A stretch of 64,000 nucleotides of DNA from Vibrio sp. 16 (GCF_963681195.1 NZ_OY808997.1:1364001-1428000), one strand, 5' to 3'; positions 1-11,319 are shown, numbered from the stretch's first letter. Notes: a model not told the origin generated them from the sequence alone. Numbers and translations: made by a program.

Positions 1-24
1 CACGCTGTTTCTGGCGGGCATTAA
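1..24 (+). CDS. nhaB: C-terminal tail of NhaB sodium/proton antiporter (partial)
   Basis: Only the last codons of an upstream gene are in the window. One frame reads seven residues (HAVSGGH) to a TAA stop; a second frame also closes soon after, at 36. The NhaB assignment comes mainly from context: in enterobacteria and vibrios nhaB lies directly upstream of dsbB on the same strand, and a terminator follows here before dsbB. The tail is too short for identification by sequence. Confidence 0.35.
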   Translation, partial: HAVSGGH

Positions 25-71
25 TTGCAGTTATTAAAAAGTTTTTGTTGCTACTGAAACTTTTACACGAT

Positions 72-100
72 AAAAAGCTCTGATTAGTCAGAGCTTTTTT
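72..100 (+). terminator. Rho-independent terminator upstream of dsbB
   Basis: The inverted repeat AAAGCTCTGA / TCAGAGCTTT around a short TTAG loop is followed by a T run. It ends the upstream (nhaB) transcript. Confidence 0.75.
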
Positions 101-119
101 ATTCTATCAGGGTATCCCG

Positions 120-641
120 TTGAACATTCTTTCTACGATTAAAACGTTTTCTCAAGGCAGACTGTCTTGGTTACTTCTTCTGCTGTTTGTCATTTTCTTC
201 GAAGCGTGCGCACTGTTCTTCCAACATGTCATGATGCTTTCCCCTTGCGTGATGTGCATTTACGAACGTGTCGCGATGTTAGGCGTCGGTGGCGCGGCGC
301 TTATTGGTCTTATCGCTCCAAATAACCCTGTTATCCGTTGGCTCGGTCTCGCTGCGTGGGGAGCAAGTGCGTACAAAGGCTTGGCGCTTTCACTGCAGCA
401 CGTCGATTACCAGTTCAATCCATCACCTTTCGCTACGTGTGATTTATTTGTCACTTTCCCAGATTGGGCACCACTAAACCAATGGGCACCTTGGATGTTT
501 GAAGCCTATGGCGACTGTAGCAAGATTGTTTGGCAGTTCCTGACACTATCAATGCCACAATGGTTAGTTGTCATTTTCGCTGGTAATCTTGTCGCGCTAA
601 GCGTTATCGTTATTGCCCAATTTGCCAAAAGTAAAAACTAA
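120..641 (+). CDS. dsbB: Disulfide bond formation protein B
   Basis: DsbB is the inner-membrane oxidase that reoxidises periplasmic DsbA and passes electrons to quinone. The 173-residue product has four hydrophobic helices. It carries the first-loop motif SPCVMCIYER (Cys43, Cys46) and the second periplasmic pair Cys107 (PFATCDLF) and Cys133 (YGDCSKIV), the four cysteines of the DsbB relay. Length matches the family (about 176). The start is a TTG at 120 preceded by AGGG; the N-terminal SQGR...SWLL run agrees with enterobacterial DsbB from this start. It lies between two terminators and so is probably transcribed alone or by readthrough from nhaB. Confidence 0.95.
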   Translation: MNILSTIKTFSQGRLSWLLLLLFVIFFEACALFFQHVMMLSPCVMCIYERVAMLGVGGAALIGLIAPNNPVIRWLGLAAWGASAYKGLALSLQHVDYQFNPSPFATCDLFVTFPDWAPLNQWAPWMFEAYGDCSKIVWQFLTLSMPQWLVVIFAGNLVALSVIVIAQFAKSKN

Positions 642-658
642 CCAATTACCTAAATAAC

Positions 659-692
659 AAAGGGTTGACGGGAGATCGTCAGCCCTTTTTTG
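659..692 (+). terminator. Rho-independent terminator of dsbB
   Basis: The stem AGGGTTGACG / CGTCAGCCCT with loop GGAGAT is followed by a T run just after the dsbB stop. Confidence 0.8.
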
Positions 693-803
693 TCAGTATT
701 GGCATACTGACTACCCCTCGAGAATTAACAAGCCAGCACGCCAATTGTGGATACAAAAAGGGTTAGCTAGACGCTAACCCTTAATGCATTGACTCACCTG
801 TGT

Positions 804-3737
804 TTAGTTCATATCCCGCCCAGGTGCTGGAGCTAAGACTTCTCGGTTACCATTATGCCCAGGCGCACTCACGATACCTTGAGCTTCAAGCTGCTCGACA
901 ATCCGTGCAGCTCGGTTGTAGCCAATTTTGAATCGACGCTGAACGCCAGAGACCGAACCACGCCTAGATTGAACAACGTGCTCAACAACTTGATCGAATA
1001 GTGGGTCCATCTCTTCTTCGCCTTCTGGTTTTTCCCCAGGAAGCAGCCCCTCCGGTCCTTGGTCGCCATTGGTGATCTCTTCGATATAGTTAGGCTTACC
1101 ACGAGCCTTCCAGTTATTCACCACCGCATGGACGTCGTCATCGGATGCAAATGCACCATGAACACGCACGGTGTGACTTGAACCTGGAGGCAAGTAGAGC
1201 ATGTCACCCATTCCAAGCAATGACTCAGCACCACCTTGGTCTAGGATAGTACGCGAATCCGTTTTGGTTGATACAGTAAATGCCACCCGCGTTGGGATGT
1301 TTGCTTTGATAAGACCAGTAATGACATCTACAGACGGTCGCTGTGTTGCTAAGATAAGGTGAATACCCGCAGCACGGGCTTTTTGAGCAAGTCGAGCAAT
1401 TAACTCTTCTACTTTCTTACCTACCACCATCATCAGATCGGCAAACTCGTCGACAATCACCACGATATACGGCAGCTTTTCAAGCAATGGCGCGGTCTCG
1501 TCCATGCTGTCACCTGGCTGCCAAAGTGGATCATGAATTGGGTGCCCCGCCTCTGCCGCCATTTTCAACTTATCATTAAAGCCTTTGATGTTACGGACGC
1601 CAAGCGCTGACATCAGTTTGTAGCGACGCTCCATTTCCCCCACACACCAGCGCAGTGCATTCGACGCGTCTTTCATATCCGTTACAACTTCGGACAACAA
1701 ATGTGGAATGCCTTCATACACAGAAAGCTCCAGCATTTTCGGGTCAATCATGATAAAACGCACATCTTCTGGCGTCGCTTTGTAGAGCATACTCAGAATC
1801 ATCACGTTAACACCGACCGATTTACCTGAGCCCGTGGTACCAGCAACTAACACGTGAGGCATTTTAGATAAGTCAGCAACTACCGCTTCACCTGCAATGT
1901 CTTGACCTAGTACGACTGTCGTTGGAGATTTGGCTTCGATAAACTGCTGGCTACCAACAACATCAGAGAAGAATACGGTCTGACGACTCATATTCGGCAG
2001 TTCAAGACCAACGTAAGGTTTACCTGGTATCACCTCAACTACACGCACAGCCATGGCAGACAACGAGCGTGCTAAATCCATAGACAGACCTGAGATACGG
2101 CTCACTTTGACACCCGGTGCCAAATCGAGCTCAAAGCGCGTAATGACAGGCCCAGGGAAAATATCCACCACTTCCGCTTTTATTTTGTAATCGGCTAACT
2201 TAGCTTCCACGAGGCGGGCGATCTCTTCGAGTGCTGCTCGGTCTATGAAGTTTTCACGTTTTTCTGGATGATATAGCAATTCCAACGTCGGCATAGGTTC
2301 TGCTGGTTTAGGCAAGTTAAGTTCATGCTGTACCAAAAACGGATTTTGCTGAGCCGCAACTTTTGCCTGAGCATCAGCGACAATATCTTGGAACGCTGCG
2401 ACATCCTGATCACCAGCTTCCTCTTCTTCAACGACAGTATCGTGAAGATCGTTAACCGTAGGCTCGAATGTGTGTTGCGGCTCATCGTCAGCCACGTCAA
2501 AACTTGAGATCACTGGCTCCTGATGCGTTGGTTCAGGCTCTACATGTTGCGTAATCTGTTCTAAATCATCGTGATCTATCACTGGCTGAGTAATCTCACG
2601 TTCCTCTACCACTTGTTCGACTTCGTTCCAAGGCATAGGGTTATCGATGCTTTGACTAGTTGGCGTAGGCTGAGTTGAGTGCTGCTCATAAACGTCAGAA
2701 CTGTAGTGCTCTGCCCCTTTCGCAAAGTCATCATCCATTTGTGCGGCGGCTTCGAGCTCTTCGATCGTCGCCCCTAGCTGACGAGTGCGCTCCGTTGTCG
2801 GTTCTTGAACAGAAGAGGTCGTTGGCGACGCGACAACCTTAGGTGGAATAGTATCAATCGGGTCACTGACTCGCGCTTGTGGCACAGCCTCCGGTTCAGG
2901 GTCTGAAAAGGTTGGCTCTTGGCGAGTTTCAGGCATATGAATATTAAAGCGGCGCTCGTGAGTGACTGTTTCATCTTCAGCTTCTAACGTGTCTTTCGCC
3001 GTCAGAACAGGTTCTTCTTCCTGTTCAGCATCACGTATTGGCTCAGCCATCTCTGGGACAGAGAGTTGAGGCTCGAGCACTTCCTCTCTCTCTCCTCGGA
3101 CACGATTAAGCAACGTGGTCAATGCAGATATCGTGGTTTCGCCTAACCAATCGACAATGCTCAACCACGAAATGCCCGTCAACAAGGTAAACCCAGCTCC
3201 CCATAGAAACAGCAACACCAAGGTTGTCCCAAGTAGATTCAGTGTCGGTAAAGCCAAGCTCGTCAGTACGTCACCAATGACACCACCGGAAGAGAAGTAC
3301 CAAATATCGTCAAAGTTGATGTCCGCCAGTCCACAGCTGGTGAGAATTATAATGGTCAAGCCCAATAGGCGCGTACCCCATAGCATTAGGTCTATCGGGT
3401 CATTTTCGTCACGCTTTCGTAACATGATCCATGCTGCGACAGTAACGATAAATGGGATTGGATAAGCGAGTGAACCAAAAGTAAAAAACAAAGTGTCAGC
3501 AAACCAAGCTCCGACCAAGCCTCCGGCATTATCCACCTGCCCTCCCCAAGCGGTTTGAGACCAAGAAGGGTCAGCGGGGCTAAATGTTAACAATGCGACT
3601 GATAGCAATATAGAAAGCAGTACAATCACAATCAGACTGCACTCTTTAAGACGCTGAGGACCATTCAAGCGAGTCGTCTGAGGTTCCTCACCCGTTTTGA
3701 TTATCGTTTCGACTTTATTTTTGTTCTCTTTGAACAT
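804..3737 (-). CDS. ftsK: DNA translocase FtsK
   Basis: FtsK is the septal DNA pump that clears the chromosome from the closing division septum and activates XerCD recombination at dif. The product (977 residues) has an N-terminal membrane domain of about four helices and a long acidic, Pro/Gln/Glu-rich linker (about residues 220-480). A RecA-like motor follows, with Walker A GTTGSGKS near residue 635 and Walker [10 protein letters not shown], and the C-terminal winged-helix gamma domain ([22 protein letters not shown]) that reads KOPS sites. The ATG at 3737 is preferred over a TTG six bases upstream. Position next to lrp and ald is the usual vibrio order. Size and motifs are intact. Confidence 0.97.
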   Translation of the reverse strand: MFKENKNKVETIIKTGEEPQTTRLNGPQRLKECSLIVIVLLSILLSVALLTFSPADPSWSQTAWGGQVDNAGGLVGAWFADTLFFTFGSLAYPIPFIVTVAAWIMLRKRDENDPIDLMLWGTRLLGLTIIILTSCGLADINFDDIWYFSSGGVIGDVLTSLALPTLNLLGTTLVLLFLWGAGFTLLTGISWLSIVDWLGETTISALTTLLNRVRGEREEVLEPQLSVPEMAEPIRDAEQEEEPVLTAKDTLEAEDETVTHERRFNIHMPETRQEPTFSDPEPEAVPQARVSDPIDTIPPKVVASPTTSSVQEPTTERTRQLGATIEELEAAAQMDDDFAKGAEHYSSDVYEQHSTQPTPTSQSIDNPMPWNEVEQVVEEREITQPVIDHDDLEQITQHVEPEPTHQEPVISSFDVADDEPQHTFEPTVNDLHDTVVEEEEAGDQDVAAFQDIVADAQAKVAAQQNPFLVQHELNLPKPAEPMPTLELLYHPEKRENFIDRAALEEIARLVEAKLADYKIKAEVVDIFPGPVITRFELDLAPGVKVSRISGLSMDLARSLSAMAVRVVEVIPGKPYVGLELPNMSRQTVFFSDVVGSQQFIEAKSPTTVVLGQDIAGEAVVADLSKMPHVLVAGTTGSGKSVGVNVMILSMLYKATPEDVRFIMIDPKMLELSVYEGIPHLLSEVVTDMKDASNALRWCVGEMERRYKLMSALGVRNIKGFNDKLKMAAEAGHPIHDPLWQPGDSMDETAPLLEKLPYIVVIVDEFADLMMVVGKKVEELIARLAQKARAAGIHLILATQRPSVDVITGLIKANIPTRVAFTVSTKTDSRTILDQGGAESLLGMGDMLYLPPGSSHTVRVHGAFASDDDVHAVVNNWKARGKPNYIEEITNGDQGPEGLLPGEKPEGEEEMDPLFDQVVEHVVQSRRGSVSGVQRRFKIGYNRAARIVEQLEAQGIVSAPGHNGNREVLAPAPGRDMN

Positions 3738-3783
3738 AACCAACTTATCTATTGAAGCGACCGCTCACAGCTGTTGAACGGTA

Positions 3784-3824
3784 AGAAAAAAATAGCCCGA
3801 GCAGCAACGCTACTCGGACTATCG
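3784..3824 (-). terminator. Terminator downstream of lrp
   Basis: On the minus strand, TAGTCCGAGTAGC and CTGCTCGGGCTA pair (two G-U wobbles) and are followed by a run of seven T, placing termination between lrp and ftsK. Confidence 0.7.
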
Positions 3825-3890
3825 ATTTAACCATATCAGGGCTTAAAACCCAATTCCCTAAAGTCAGAATATCGAAAGGTATTTTCCTGA

Positions 3891-4385
3891 CTAACGAGTT
3901 TTGATGACAAGTTGATTGGTTTGCTTCACTTCTTCCATAACCACGTAGGTACGCGTGTCATTGACACCCGGAAGACGAAGTAACGTATCACCTAGCAGCT
4001 TACGATAAGCGCTCATGTCTGACACGCGTGTTTTCAACAAGTAGTCAAAATCACCAGAAACCAGATGACATTCTTGGATATCATCGAGTTTTTGAACAGC
4101 GGTATTAAACTGCTCAAAGACGTCAGGTGCACCACGATTTAACGTAATTTCAACAAACACTAATAGTGAGGCATCAAGATATTGCGGATTTAGCAACGCT
4201 GTATAGCCCGTAATATACCCCTGACGCTCTAATCTGCGCACACGCTCCAAACAGGGTGTCGGGGAAAGACCAACACGCTTAGAGAGCTCTACATTCGAAA
4301 TACGACCGTCTTTTTGCAACTCATTAAGAATGTTGCGGTCAATACGATCTAGATCCTTGGACGGCTTTTTATTGTTGTCTGCCAT
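3891..4385 (-). CDS. lrp: Leucine-responsive regulatory protein
   Basis: Lrp is a global regulator of amino-acid metabolism that binds DNA as an octamer and responds to leucine or alanine. The 164-residue product shows the AsnC/Lrp helix-turn-helix near residues 15-60 (DRIDRNILNELQ, then SPTPCLERVRRLE) and a C-terminal RAM effector domain (SGDFDYLLKTRV). Length equals E. coli Lrp. It is divergent from ald across a very AT-rich 174-bp gap, a typical Lrp-bound control region, so autoregulation and control of ald are likely though inferred. Confidence 0.95.
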   Translation of the reverse strand: MADNNKKPSKDLDRIDRNILNELQKDGRISNVELSKRVGLSPTPCLERVRRLERQGYITGYTALLNPQYLDASLLVFVEITLNRGAPDVFEQFNTAVQKLDDIQECHLVSGDFDYLLKTRVSDMSAYRKLLGDTLLRLPGVNDTRTYVVMEEVKQTNQLVIKTR

Positions 4386-4559
4386 TTTTTATTCCACCTT
4401 ATTACTTCCTTGCAAAAAAATATACTACAACTTTTTAATATTCAGTATCAAATTTTATCAAAATACACCTATACTAGATATTAATTCGATACAATTACCC
4501 TACATATAGTTAATCTAACTAACATACTAAATACAACCAATATAAAATGAGGAGTCAGG
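4386..4559. promoter_or_regulatory. AT-rich divergent lrp/ald control region
   Basis: This 174-bp gap separates divergent lrp and ald. It is strongly A/T-rich with several A/T tracts, fitting Lrp binding. An AATGAGGAGT ribosome site precedes ald. No single operator can be fixed by eye. Confidence 0.5.
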
Positions 4560-5684
4560 ATGATTATTGGCGTACCTAAGGAAATCAAAAACCACGAATA
4601 CCGTGTAGGCATGATCCCAGCAAGCGTTCGCGAGCTAGTGTCTCAAGGTCACCAAGTTTTTGTTGAAACCAATGCCGGTTCAGGTATCGGTTTTTCAGAC
4701 GATGATTACATCGCTGTAGGCGCATCCATTCTTCCTACTGCTGCTGACGTTTTCGCGAAAGCAGAAATGATTGTAAAGGTTAAAGAACCTCAAGCTGTCG
4801 AGCGCGCAATGCTTCGAGAAGGGCAAATTTTATTTACGTATTTGCACCTAGCACCAGATTTTCCACAAACTGAAGAGCTAATCAAGAGCAAAGCTGTCTG
4901 CATAGCATATGAGACTGTAACAGATAATATGGGTCGCTTGCCACTACTTGCGCCAATGTCTGAGGTTGCAGGCCGCATGTCTATTCAAGCAGGTGCACAA
5001 ACTCTAGAGAAATCTCACGGTGGTCGCGGTCTTTTACTAGGTGGCGTACCAGGCGTTGAACCAGCGAAAGTTGTTGTTGTCGGCGGCGGTGTTGTTGGTG
5101 CTAACGCGGCACGTATGGCAGTGGGTCTACGAGCAGACGTAACCATCCTTGACCGAAACGTTGATACTCTTCGTCGTCTAGACGAGGAATTCCAAGGCCG
5201 TGCAAAAGTGGTTTACTCTACAGAAGACGCTATCGAGAAGCATGTTCTAGAAGCAGACCTAGTAATCGGTGCCGTACTCATCCCTGGTGCAGCAGCTCCT
5301 AAACTAGTAACAAAAGAGCACATCGCGAAGATGAAGCCAGGTGCGGCTGTGGTTGACGTAGCAATCGACCAAGGTGGTTGTTTCGAAACATCACACGCGA
5401 CAACACACGCCGATCCTACGTACATTGTTGACGATGTCGTTCACTACTGTGTTGCAAACATGCCAGGCGCAGTTGCTCGTACTTCTACGTTTGCACTGAA
5501 CAATGCAACATTGCCTTACATTGTTAAGCTTGCGAACAAGGGCTACCGTGAAGCACTTCTTGCAGACAAAGGCTTCCTAGAGGGCCTAAACGTTATCCAC
5601 GGTAAGGTAACGTGTAAAGAAGTCGCAGAGAGCTTCGACCTAGAGTACGTAGACCCAGCAGAAGCTATTGCAATGTTCAACTAA
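4560..5684 (+). CDS. ald: Alanine dehydrogenase
   Basis: Ald catalyses reversible NAD-dependent deamination of L-alanine to pyruvate and ammonium. The 374-residue product begins with the family signature [17 protein letters not shown]. It holds the pyruvate-binding lysine in MIVKVKEPQ, the catalytic histidine in YLHLAPD, a Rossmann loop [17 protein letters not shown] (about residues 168-184) and the [11 protein letters not shown] segment. Length is standard. The ribosome site GAGGAGT sits eight bases before the ATG. It is divergent from lrp, matching Lrp/alanine control of alanine catabolism. Confidence 0.97.
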   Translation: MIIGVPKEIKNHEYRVGMIPASVRELVSQGHQVFVETNAGSGIGFSDDDYIAVGASILPTAADVFAKAEMIVKVKEPQAVERAMLREGQILFTYLHLAPDFPQTEELIKSKAVCIAYETVTDNMGRLPLLAPMSEVAGRMSIQAGAQTLEKSHGGRGLLLGGVPGVEPAKVVVVGGGVVGANAARMAVGLRADVTILDRNVDTLRRLDEEFQGRAKVVYSTEDAIEKHVLEADLVIGAVLIPGAAAPKLVTKEHIAKMKPGAAVVDVAIDQGGCFETSHATTHADPTYIVDDVVHYCVANMPGAVARTSTFALNNATLPYIVKLANKGYREALLADKGFLEGLNVIHGKVTCKEVAESFDLEYVDPAEAIAMFN

Positions 5685-5705
5685 TGTTGAATAGCATCAG
5701 ATAAC

Positions 5706-5734
5706 AAAACGCTCACTTCGGTGAGCGTTTTTTG
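5706..5734 (+). terminator. Terminator of ald
   Basis: The stem AACGCTCAC / GTGAGCGTT with a TTCG loop is followed by T residues. Confidence 0.85.
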
Positions 5735-5867
5735 TTTGGGGACGTTGGGGAAACTGTGTCAAACCAAGCAAGGCGCTGACTTTGGGATTAAACGCCCTGC
5801 TCTACGGTTTGAAAAAGATAAGACAATGGAGATTGACAAATCGTAAGTGATTCAAACTTAATACGAT

Positions 5868-6320
5868 TTAAAACCAGCGTTCTAATGCGCTTTTATCAAG
5901 CTGACTGAATGCGCGATTGAGGATGTGTGCCAACTCTTTATAGCGAGGTCGCGCTTTCATAGGCTCTAGGGCAAAACCACTTTCAACGATTTTCTGATGA
6001 ATCTCTCGGTACCAACCTGCCAAACTCGGTGGCAATTGGGTATTGGCACGATTACCAAGCCACCACATGCCTTGAACAGGCATACTGATTGCGAACAATG
6101 CCATAATGACAGCTTGGGGCATCGCGTCATAGTTGTTGAATGCCATTTGCGTTAAAACACTGATGGCAGCGATGGCTGGCATGACTTTCACACCGAATCG
6201 AGTCGCCTTGATAATGCGTTGTTCAGGAAAGAGCATATTGAGCTCTTTTCGCATTGGCCAAGTATCCATGTATTTTTGTCCATCGCGTAGGCTATGGACT
6301 AATCCAGCTTTATTACTCAT
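5868..6320 (-). CDS. yfbV: UPF0208 membrane protein YfbV
   Basis: A 150-residue protein of the YfbV (DUF412/UPF0208) family, an inner-membrane protein linked in E. coli to organisation of the Ter macrodomain. It has two hydrophobic helices in the middle ([16 protein letters not shown] and [20 protein letters not shown]) flanked by conserved [12 protein letters not shown] and [16 protein letters not shown] segments. Length equals the enterobacterial protein. It is divergent from ackA-pta, the same neighbourhood as in E. coli, which supports the call. Molecular function remains poorly known. Confidence 0.9.
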   Translation of the reverse strand: MSNKAGLVHSLRDGQKYMDTWPMRKELNMLFPEQRIIKATRFGVKVMPAIAAISVLTQMAFNNYDAMPQAVIMALFAISMPVQGMWWLGNRANTQLPPSLAGWYREIHQKIVESGFALEPMKARPRYKELAHILNRAFSQLDKSALERWF

Positions 6321-6664
6321 ACGACTCTCTCACTTCATTGTTGGGGCCAAACTAAAATTAAGTTGAAAGTTTCAACTATTGGCGCAAAAAATTGATGAAA
6401 GTTAATATTCTTTCAAATTTTTTTGTTATCATTGCGCATTATCGTTATCCTTTGCGGACCCACAATCTCATTGTTGCTGTTATTTACAATTTAAGCAACT
6501 CTTGGGACCTTTCTGCAGCGGATGCAAAGGTGGTGATTTGGACCATCACTGTCTTTTATACGGAATTCGAAGTTTTTTTGACCAAGATTAGTACGCAGCT
6601 TTTCGCGCTTCGTCTATTCTTGTGATTAATTTTTATCCTAACTGATTATTACAGGTAGTCACTC
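6321..6664. promoter_or_regulatory. yfbV/ackA divergent intergenic region
   Basis: This 344-bp gap contains no credible gene. It is A/T-rich and has a small inverted repeat TGAAAG...CTTTCA near 6397-6416. An AGGT ribosome site precedes ackA. It should contain the promoters of both genes; I cannot assign -10/-35 boxes or an FNR/ArcA site with confidence. Confidence 0.4.
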
Positions 6665-7861
6665 ATGTCAAAGCTAGTTTTAGTTTTAAACTGCGGTAGT
6701 TCTTCTCTTAAATTTGCTGTTGTTGATGCAGAAAGCGGTGATGAGCATCTAACAGGTCTTGCAGAATGTCTGCACCTTCCAGAAGCTCGCATCAAGTGGA
6801 AACTTGACGGTAAGCACGAAGCTCAACTAGGTAACGGTGCAGCTCACGAAGAAGCACTAGCGTTTATGGTAGAAACTATTCTTGCTTCTAAGCCAGAACT
6901 TTCTGAAAACTTGGCTGCGATCGGTCACCGCGTTGTACACGGCGGCGAGAAGTTCACTCAGTCTGCACTAATCACTGACGACGTGCTAAAAGGCATCGAA
7001 GACTGTGCAACTCTAGCACCTCTTCACAACCCTGCTCACATCATCGGCATCAAAGCGGCTCAAAAATCATTCCCAGCACTGAAAAACGTTGCTGTGTTTG
7101 ATACAGCTTTCCACCAAACAATGCCTGAAGAGTCTTACTTATACGCTCTTCCATACAACCTATACAAAGAGCACGGTATCCGTCGTTACGGCATGCACGG
7201 TACTTCTCACCTATTCATCACTCGCGAAGTGGCTAACATCCTTGGCAAGCCAGTTGAAGAAGTTAACATCATCAACTGTCACCTAGGTAACGGTGCGTCT
7301 GTTTGTGCAGTTAAGAACGGTAAATCTGTAGATACTTCAATGGGTCTGACTCCTCTAGAAGGTCTGGTAATGGGTACACGTTGTGGCGACATCGACCCTG
7401 CGATCATCTTCCACCTACACGATACGCTTGGTTACTCAGTTGAGAAAATCAACAACATGCTAACGAAAGAGTCAGGTCTTGCTGGTCTAACTGAAGTAAC
7501 TTCTGACTGTCGTTTCGTTGAAGACAACTACGGCGAAAAAGAAGAAGCGACTCGCGCGATGGATGTATTCTGTCACCGTCTAGCGAAATACGTTGCTGGT
7601 TACACTGCCTCTCTAGAAGGCCGTCTGGACGCTATCGTATTCACTGGTGGTATCGGTGAAAACTCTGGCCCAATCCGTGAAATGGTTCTTAACCGTCTAG
7701 GTATCTTCGGTATCGAAGTAGATGGCGAAGCTAACCTTAAAGCTCGTTTCGGTGGTGAAGGTACTATCACAACTGAAAACAGCCGTATCCCAGCAATGGT
7801 TATCTCTACTAACGAAGAGCTAGTTATCGCTGAAGACACTGCACGTCTAGCAGGTCTTTAA
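6665..7861 (+). CDS. ackA: Acetate kinase
   Basis: AckA interconverts acetyl phosphate and ADP with acetate and ATP, the substrate-level phosphorylation step of acetate overflow. The 398-residue protein starts with [15 protein letters not shown] and contains GHRVVHGGE (substrate arginine), [10 protein letters not shown] and the nucleotide-binding GGIGENSG near residue 325, all ASKHA-fold signatures. Length is standard. Codon use is biased toward highly expressed genes. A strong hairpin separates it from pta, 123 bp downstream, so pta may be expressed by readthrough or from its own promoter. Confidence 0.98.
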   Translation: MSKLVLVLNCGSSSLKFAVVDAESGDEHLTGLAECLHLPEARIKWKLDGKHEAQLGNGAAHEEALAFMVETILASKPELSENLAAIGHRVVHGGEKFTQSALITDDVLKGIEDCATLAPLHNPAHIIGIKAAQKSFPALKNVAVFDTAFHQTMPEESYLYALPYNLYKEHGIRRYGMHGTSHLFITREVANILGKPVEEVNIINCHLGNGASVCAVKNGKSVDTSMGLTPLEGLVMGTRCGDIDPAIIFHLHDTLGYSVEKINNMLTKESGLAGLTEVTSDCRFVEDNYGEKEEATRAMDVFCHRLAKYVAGYTASLEGRLDAIVFTGGIGENSGPIREMVLNRLGIFGIEVDGEANLKARFGGEGTITTENSRIPAMVISTNEELVIAEDTARLAGL

Positions 7862-7868
7862 TTGACTT

Positions 7869-7897
7869 AACCGGCTGACCCAACGTCAGCCGGTTTT
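7869..7897 (+). terminator. Hairpin terminator/attenuator between ackA and pta
   Basis: The stem AACCGGCTGAC / GTCAGCCGGTT with a CCAAC loop is followed by TT. It probably lowers readthrough from ackA into pta. Confidence 0.7.
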
Positions 7898-7983
7898 CTT
7901 ACTAAGGGGCTCAGCTCCTATTCTTTGCTCTGCTTGGAATATGAGTTGAGCTTTTATCCCCAATAGCTATAGGTACTCTACGA

Positions 7984-10149
7984 ATGTCTCGTACTATTAT
8001 GCTTATCCCTGCAAGTGCTGGTGTTGGTCTTACTAGCGTAAGCATGGGTGTTCTTCGCGCAATGGAGCGCAAAGGCGTTAAAGTTTCTTTTTACAAGCCA
8101 ATCTGTCAGCCACGCTCTGGCGGCGATCAACCTGATCTAACTTCAACTATCGTTGGCACAAACAGCGATGTGAAGATCGGCCAACCTCTTGCGATGTCTG
8201 TTGCTGAAAGTCTAATCGGTAACGACAACATGGATGAGCTGCTGGAAACAGTGGTTGAGCGTTACAACCAAATCAACAAAGATGCAGACGTAACGCTAAT
8301 CGAAGGTCTTGTACCAACGCGTAAACACCCATTCGCGAACCAAGTGAACGCTGAAATCGCAGCAACACTTGGCGCAGAGATCGTTCTTGTTGCGACTCCA
8401 GGTACTGATAACCCTGCGCAGCTAAAAGAGCGTATCGAAGTAGCATGTTCTAACTTCGGCGGCACTAAGAACAAAAACATTTCTGGCGTGATCATCAACA
8501 AGCTAAACGCGCCTGTTGACGAAGCTGGCCGTACTCGCCCTGACCTGTCTGAAATCTTTGACGATGCCGACAGCGCGAAGCAGAACGAAATGAAAGTGAT
8601 GGAGATCTTTAACACATCTCCAATCCGTGTTTTGGGTTGCGTGCCATGGAGCATCGACCTAATTGCGACTCGTGCTATCGATATGGCGAAACACCTAAAG
8701 GCGGATATCATCAACGCGGGTGACATCGAATCTCGTCGTATTAAGAGCATTACTTTCTGTGCCCGCTCTCTGCCAAACATGATTGAGCACTTCAAGCCAG
8801 GCTCACTTCTTGTCACTTCAGCAGATCGCCCTGATGTTATTGTTGCAGCAGCGCTAGCAGCAATGAACGGTGTTGAAATTGGCGCCGTTCTACTTACTGG
8901 TGGTTACGACATCCCAGAAGAGATCGTTGGCCTATGTAAGCCTGCGTTTGATTCAGGTCTACCAATCTTCAAAGCACAAGGTAACACTTGGCAGACGTCT
9001 CTAAACCTACAGAGCTTCTCTATCGAAGTTCCTGCAGACGATAAAGAGCGTATTGAATTCATCAACGAGCACGTAGCTGGCAACATCGATGGCAACTGGA
9101 TCGAGTCAATGACTGAGGGGACTCAGAAGTCTCGTCGTCTAAGCCCACCAGCATTCCGTTACCAACTGACTGAGTTTGCTCGTAAAGCTGGTAAGCGTAT
9201 CGTTCTACCTGAAGGTGATGAGCCACGTACAGTGAAAGCGGCAGCTATCTGTGCTGAGCGCGGCATTGCAGAGTGTGTGCTTCTAGGTAACCCAGAAGAG
9301 ATCAAACGTGTTGCTGCGCAGCAAGGTGTTGAGCTAGGTGCTGGCGTAACGATCATCAACTCTGATGAAGTGCGTGAAAACTACGTAGCGCGTCTCGTTG
9401 AGCTACGTGGTCACAAAGGTATGACTGAAGTGGTTGCGCGTGAGAAGCTACAAGACTCTGTATTCCTAGGCACTATGATGCTTGAGAACGACGAAGTTGA
9501 TGGCCTAGTTTCTGGTGCAGTTCATACGACTGCAAATACTATCGTTCCTCCGTTCCAAATCATCAAGACTGCACCTGATGCGTCTATCGTATCTTCTGTA
9601 TTCTTCATGCTACTACCAGACCAAGTACTGGTTTACGGTGACTGTGCGATCAACCCAGATCCAACAGCAGAGCAGCTTGCTGAAATCGCTATCCAATCTG
9701 CAGATTCTGCTGCCGCATTCGGTATCGAACCACGCGTTGCGATGATCTCATACTCAACAGGTGAATCTGGTAAGGGTGCAGACGTAGATAAAGTACGCGA
9801 AGCAACTAAGTTGGCTAAAGAGAAACGTCCTGATCTAGTGATCGACGGCCCTCTACAGTACGACGCAGCTATCATGGAAAACGTTGCTGCTTCTAAAGCG
9901 CCTAACTCTCCAGTAGCAGGTAAAGCGACCGTATTCGTATTCCCAGACCTAAACACGGGTAACACGACTTACAAAGCGGTACAACGTTCAGCGGATCTAG
10001 TCTCTATCGGTCCAATGCTTCAAGGTATGCGCAAGCCTGTAAACGACCTGTCTCGCGGCGCTCTAGTTGACGACATTGTTTACACTGTAGCTCTGACGGC
10101 GATCCAAGCAGACCAAGCGGCTCAAGCTCAAGAAAAAGTGGTTAACTAA
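7984..10149 (+). CDS. pta: Phosphate acetyltransferase
   Basis: Pta transfers the acetyl group between acetyl-CoA and phosphate to give acetyl phosphate, the partner reaction to AckA. The 721-residue enterobacterial-type protein has an N-terminal P-loop-like domain ([17 protein letters not shown]), a central DRTGG-type regulatory domain and a C-terminal PTA_PTB catalytic domain from about residue 390. The last holds [16 protein letters not shown] and [15 protein letters not shown]. Length matches E. coli Pta (714). A terminator follows immediately. Confidence 0.97.
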   Translation: MSRTIMLIPASAGVGLTSVSMGVLRAMERKGVKVSFYKPICQPRSGGDQPDLTSTIVGTNSDVKIGQPLAMSVAESLIGNDNMDELLETVVERYNQINKDADVTLIEGLVPTRKHPFANQVNAEIAATLGAEIVLVATPGTDNPAQLKERIEVACSNFGGTKNKNISGVIINKLNAPVDEAGRTRPDLSEIFDDADSAKQNEMKVMEIFNTSPIRVLGCVPWSIDLIATRAIDMAKHLKADIINAGDIESRRIKSITFCARSLPNMIEHFKPGSLLVTSADRPDVIVAAALAAMNGVEIGAVLLTGGYDIPEEIVGLCKPAFDSGLPIFKAQGNTWQTSLNLQSFSIEVPADDKERIEFINEHVAGNIDGNWIESMTEGTQKSRRLSPPAFRYQLTEFARKAGKRIVLPEGDEPRTVKAAAICAERGIAECVLLGNPEEIKRVAAQQGVELGAGVTIINSDEVRENYVARLVELRGHKGMTEVVAREKLQDSVFLGTMMLENDEVDGLVSGAVHTTANTIVPPFQIIKTAPDASIVSSVFFMLLPDQVLVYGDCAINPDPTAEQLAEIAIQSADSAAAFGIEPRVAMISYSTGESGKGADVDKVREATKLAKEKRPDLVIDGPLQYDAAIMENVAASKAPNSPVAGKATVFVFPDLNTGNTTYKAVQRSADLVSIGPMLQGMRKPVNDLSRGALVDDIVYTVALTAIQADQAAQAQEKVVN

Positions 10150-10163
10150 ACACTTTTTGAATG

Positions 10164-10193
10164 AAAAAGCCCACGCAATTGCGTGGGCTTTTT
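10164..10193. terminator. Bidirectional terminator between pta and the GST gene
   Basis: AAAAAGCCCACGCAA and TTGCGTGGGCTTTTT form a near-perfect palindrome flanked by A and T runs. It can serve both convergent genes. Confidence 0.85.
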
Positions 10194-10211
10194 AATACCT
10201 AAAGTCATAAT

Positions 10212-11153
10212 TTAACTATCACGTCCATGAGCAGACTCTAAGTCCAGGTCTGGCCCTTTCGGTACGACTTGTGTCGGATTAATTCCAGTATGGCTAAAGT
10301 AGTAGTGACGCTTAATATGATAAAAATCCGTCGTCTCCTTGATGCCCTTAACTTGATACAGCTCTTTCATATAGCCATTCAAATGCGCATAGTCGGCAAT
10401 ACGCTTTTTATTGCACTTAAAGTGGCCAACATAGACTGCATCAAATCGAATCAAAGTCGTAAACAGTCGCCAATCCGCTTCCGTGATCACATCTCCAGCC
10501 AAGTAACGATTTTTTGCTAGGTGAGCATCCACTGTATCTAGCGCATCAAATAGTCCCTCAAATGCCTCTTCATACGCCTCTTGAGTCGTTGCGAAGCCAC
10601 AACGATACACGCCGTTATTGATATTTGGATAGATGAAATCATTCCACTTATCGATCGTATGACGAAGGGCTTGTGGGTAGTAATCATCGCGATTGCCTGT
10701 TAAGTCATTAAACGCAGAGTTAAACATACGGATAATTTCAGAAGATTCGTTGCTTACAATGGTATTGGTTTTCTTGTCCCACAATACAGGAACCGTGACG
10801 CGACCAGTATAGTCCGGCTTCGCTTGTGTATAGATTTGATGCATACGGGTGTGACCAAACAAAGGCTCTGGTAGCCCCATTTGCCATCCTTCGCTCATCA
10901 TATCAGGGCAAACAACCGTTACATCAATATGATCAGTTAGACCTTTAAGCTCACGAAAAATAAGCGTTCTGTGCGCCCAAGGACAAGCGAGTGAAACGTA
11001 CAAATGGTAGCGTCCGCTTTCCGGTTGAAATTCGGCGTCCGCACGGTTTTCTACCCAATGTCTAAAACCCGCATCTTCACGAATAAACTTACCGTTGCTC
11101 GATTTCGTGTCATACCAAACATCATGCCAAACACCTTCAACTAACTTACCCAT
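10212..11153 (-). CDS. yqjG: Glutathionyl-hydroquinone reductase (Xi-class GST)
   Basis: A 313-residue member of the YqjG/ECM4 family, cytosolic enzymes that reduce glutathionyl-hydroquinones. The thioredoxin-like N-terminal half carries the catalytic Cys in SLACPWAHRTLIFREL, then VPVLWDKKTNTIVSNESSEI for glutathione binding. The C-terminal helical GST domain includes NNGVYRCGFATTQEAYEEA and LAKNRYLAGD. Length matches E. coli YqjG (328). The ATG at 11153 has an AGGAG ribosome site just upstream. It is monocistronic, between terminators. Confidence 0.92.
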   Translation of the reverse strand: MGKLVEGVWHDVWYDTKSSNGKFIREDAGFRHWVENRADAEFQPESGRYHLYVSLACPWAHRTLIFRELKGLTDHIDVTVVCPDMMSEGWQMGLPEPLFGHTRMHQIYTQAKPDYTGRVTVPVLWDKKTNTIVSNESSEIIRMFNSAFNDLTGNRDDYYPQALRHTIDKWNDFIYPNINNGVYRCGFATTQEAYEEAFEGLFDALDTVDAHLAKNRYLAGDVITEADWRLFTTLIRFDAVYVGHFKCNKKRIADYAHLNGYMKELYQVKGIKETTDFYHIKRHYYFSHTGINPTQVVPKGPDLDLESAHGRDS

Positions 11154-11190
11154 ATCGAGCTCCTTTAATCCAATTGATTTCGCCCAGTAT

Positions 11191-11231
11191 AAAAAAAGCC
11201 AACTATCTAGAGACTAGAAGGAGTTGGCTTA
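11191..11231 (-). terminator. Terminator downstream of opp operon (second)
   Basis: On the minus strand AAGCCAACT and AGTTGGCTT pair around an inner CTAG...CTAG stem, followed by seven T. It backs up the opp terminator and insulates the next gene. Confidence 0.7.
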
Positions 11232-11260
11232 GTTGTTCGAATTATTTGAATGATCAGAAA

Positions 11261-11299
11261 TCAAAAAAAGCGCGACTCCCGAAAGATGTCGCGCTTGAG
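11261..11299 (-). terminator. Terminator of oppABCDF
   Basis: On the minus strand the stem AAGCGCGAC / GTCGCGCTT is followed by a T run directly after oppF. Confidence 0.85.
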
Positions 11300-11319
11300 C
11301 CCGTCACAGGCTGAATTAC

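Noticed and set aside
3115..3465. 116-codon plus-strand frame within ftsK
   Set aside because: It is antisense to the FtsK membrane domain and a frame shadow of it.
6392..6625. 77-codon frame upstream of ackA
   Set aside because: Low-complexity A/T-rich composition, no ribosome site, and it covers the region where the ackA promoter must lie.
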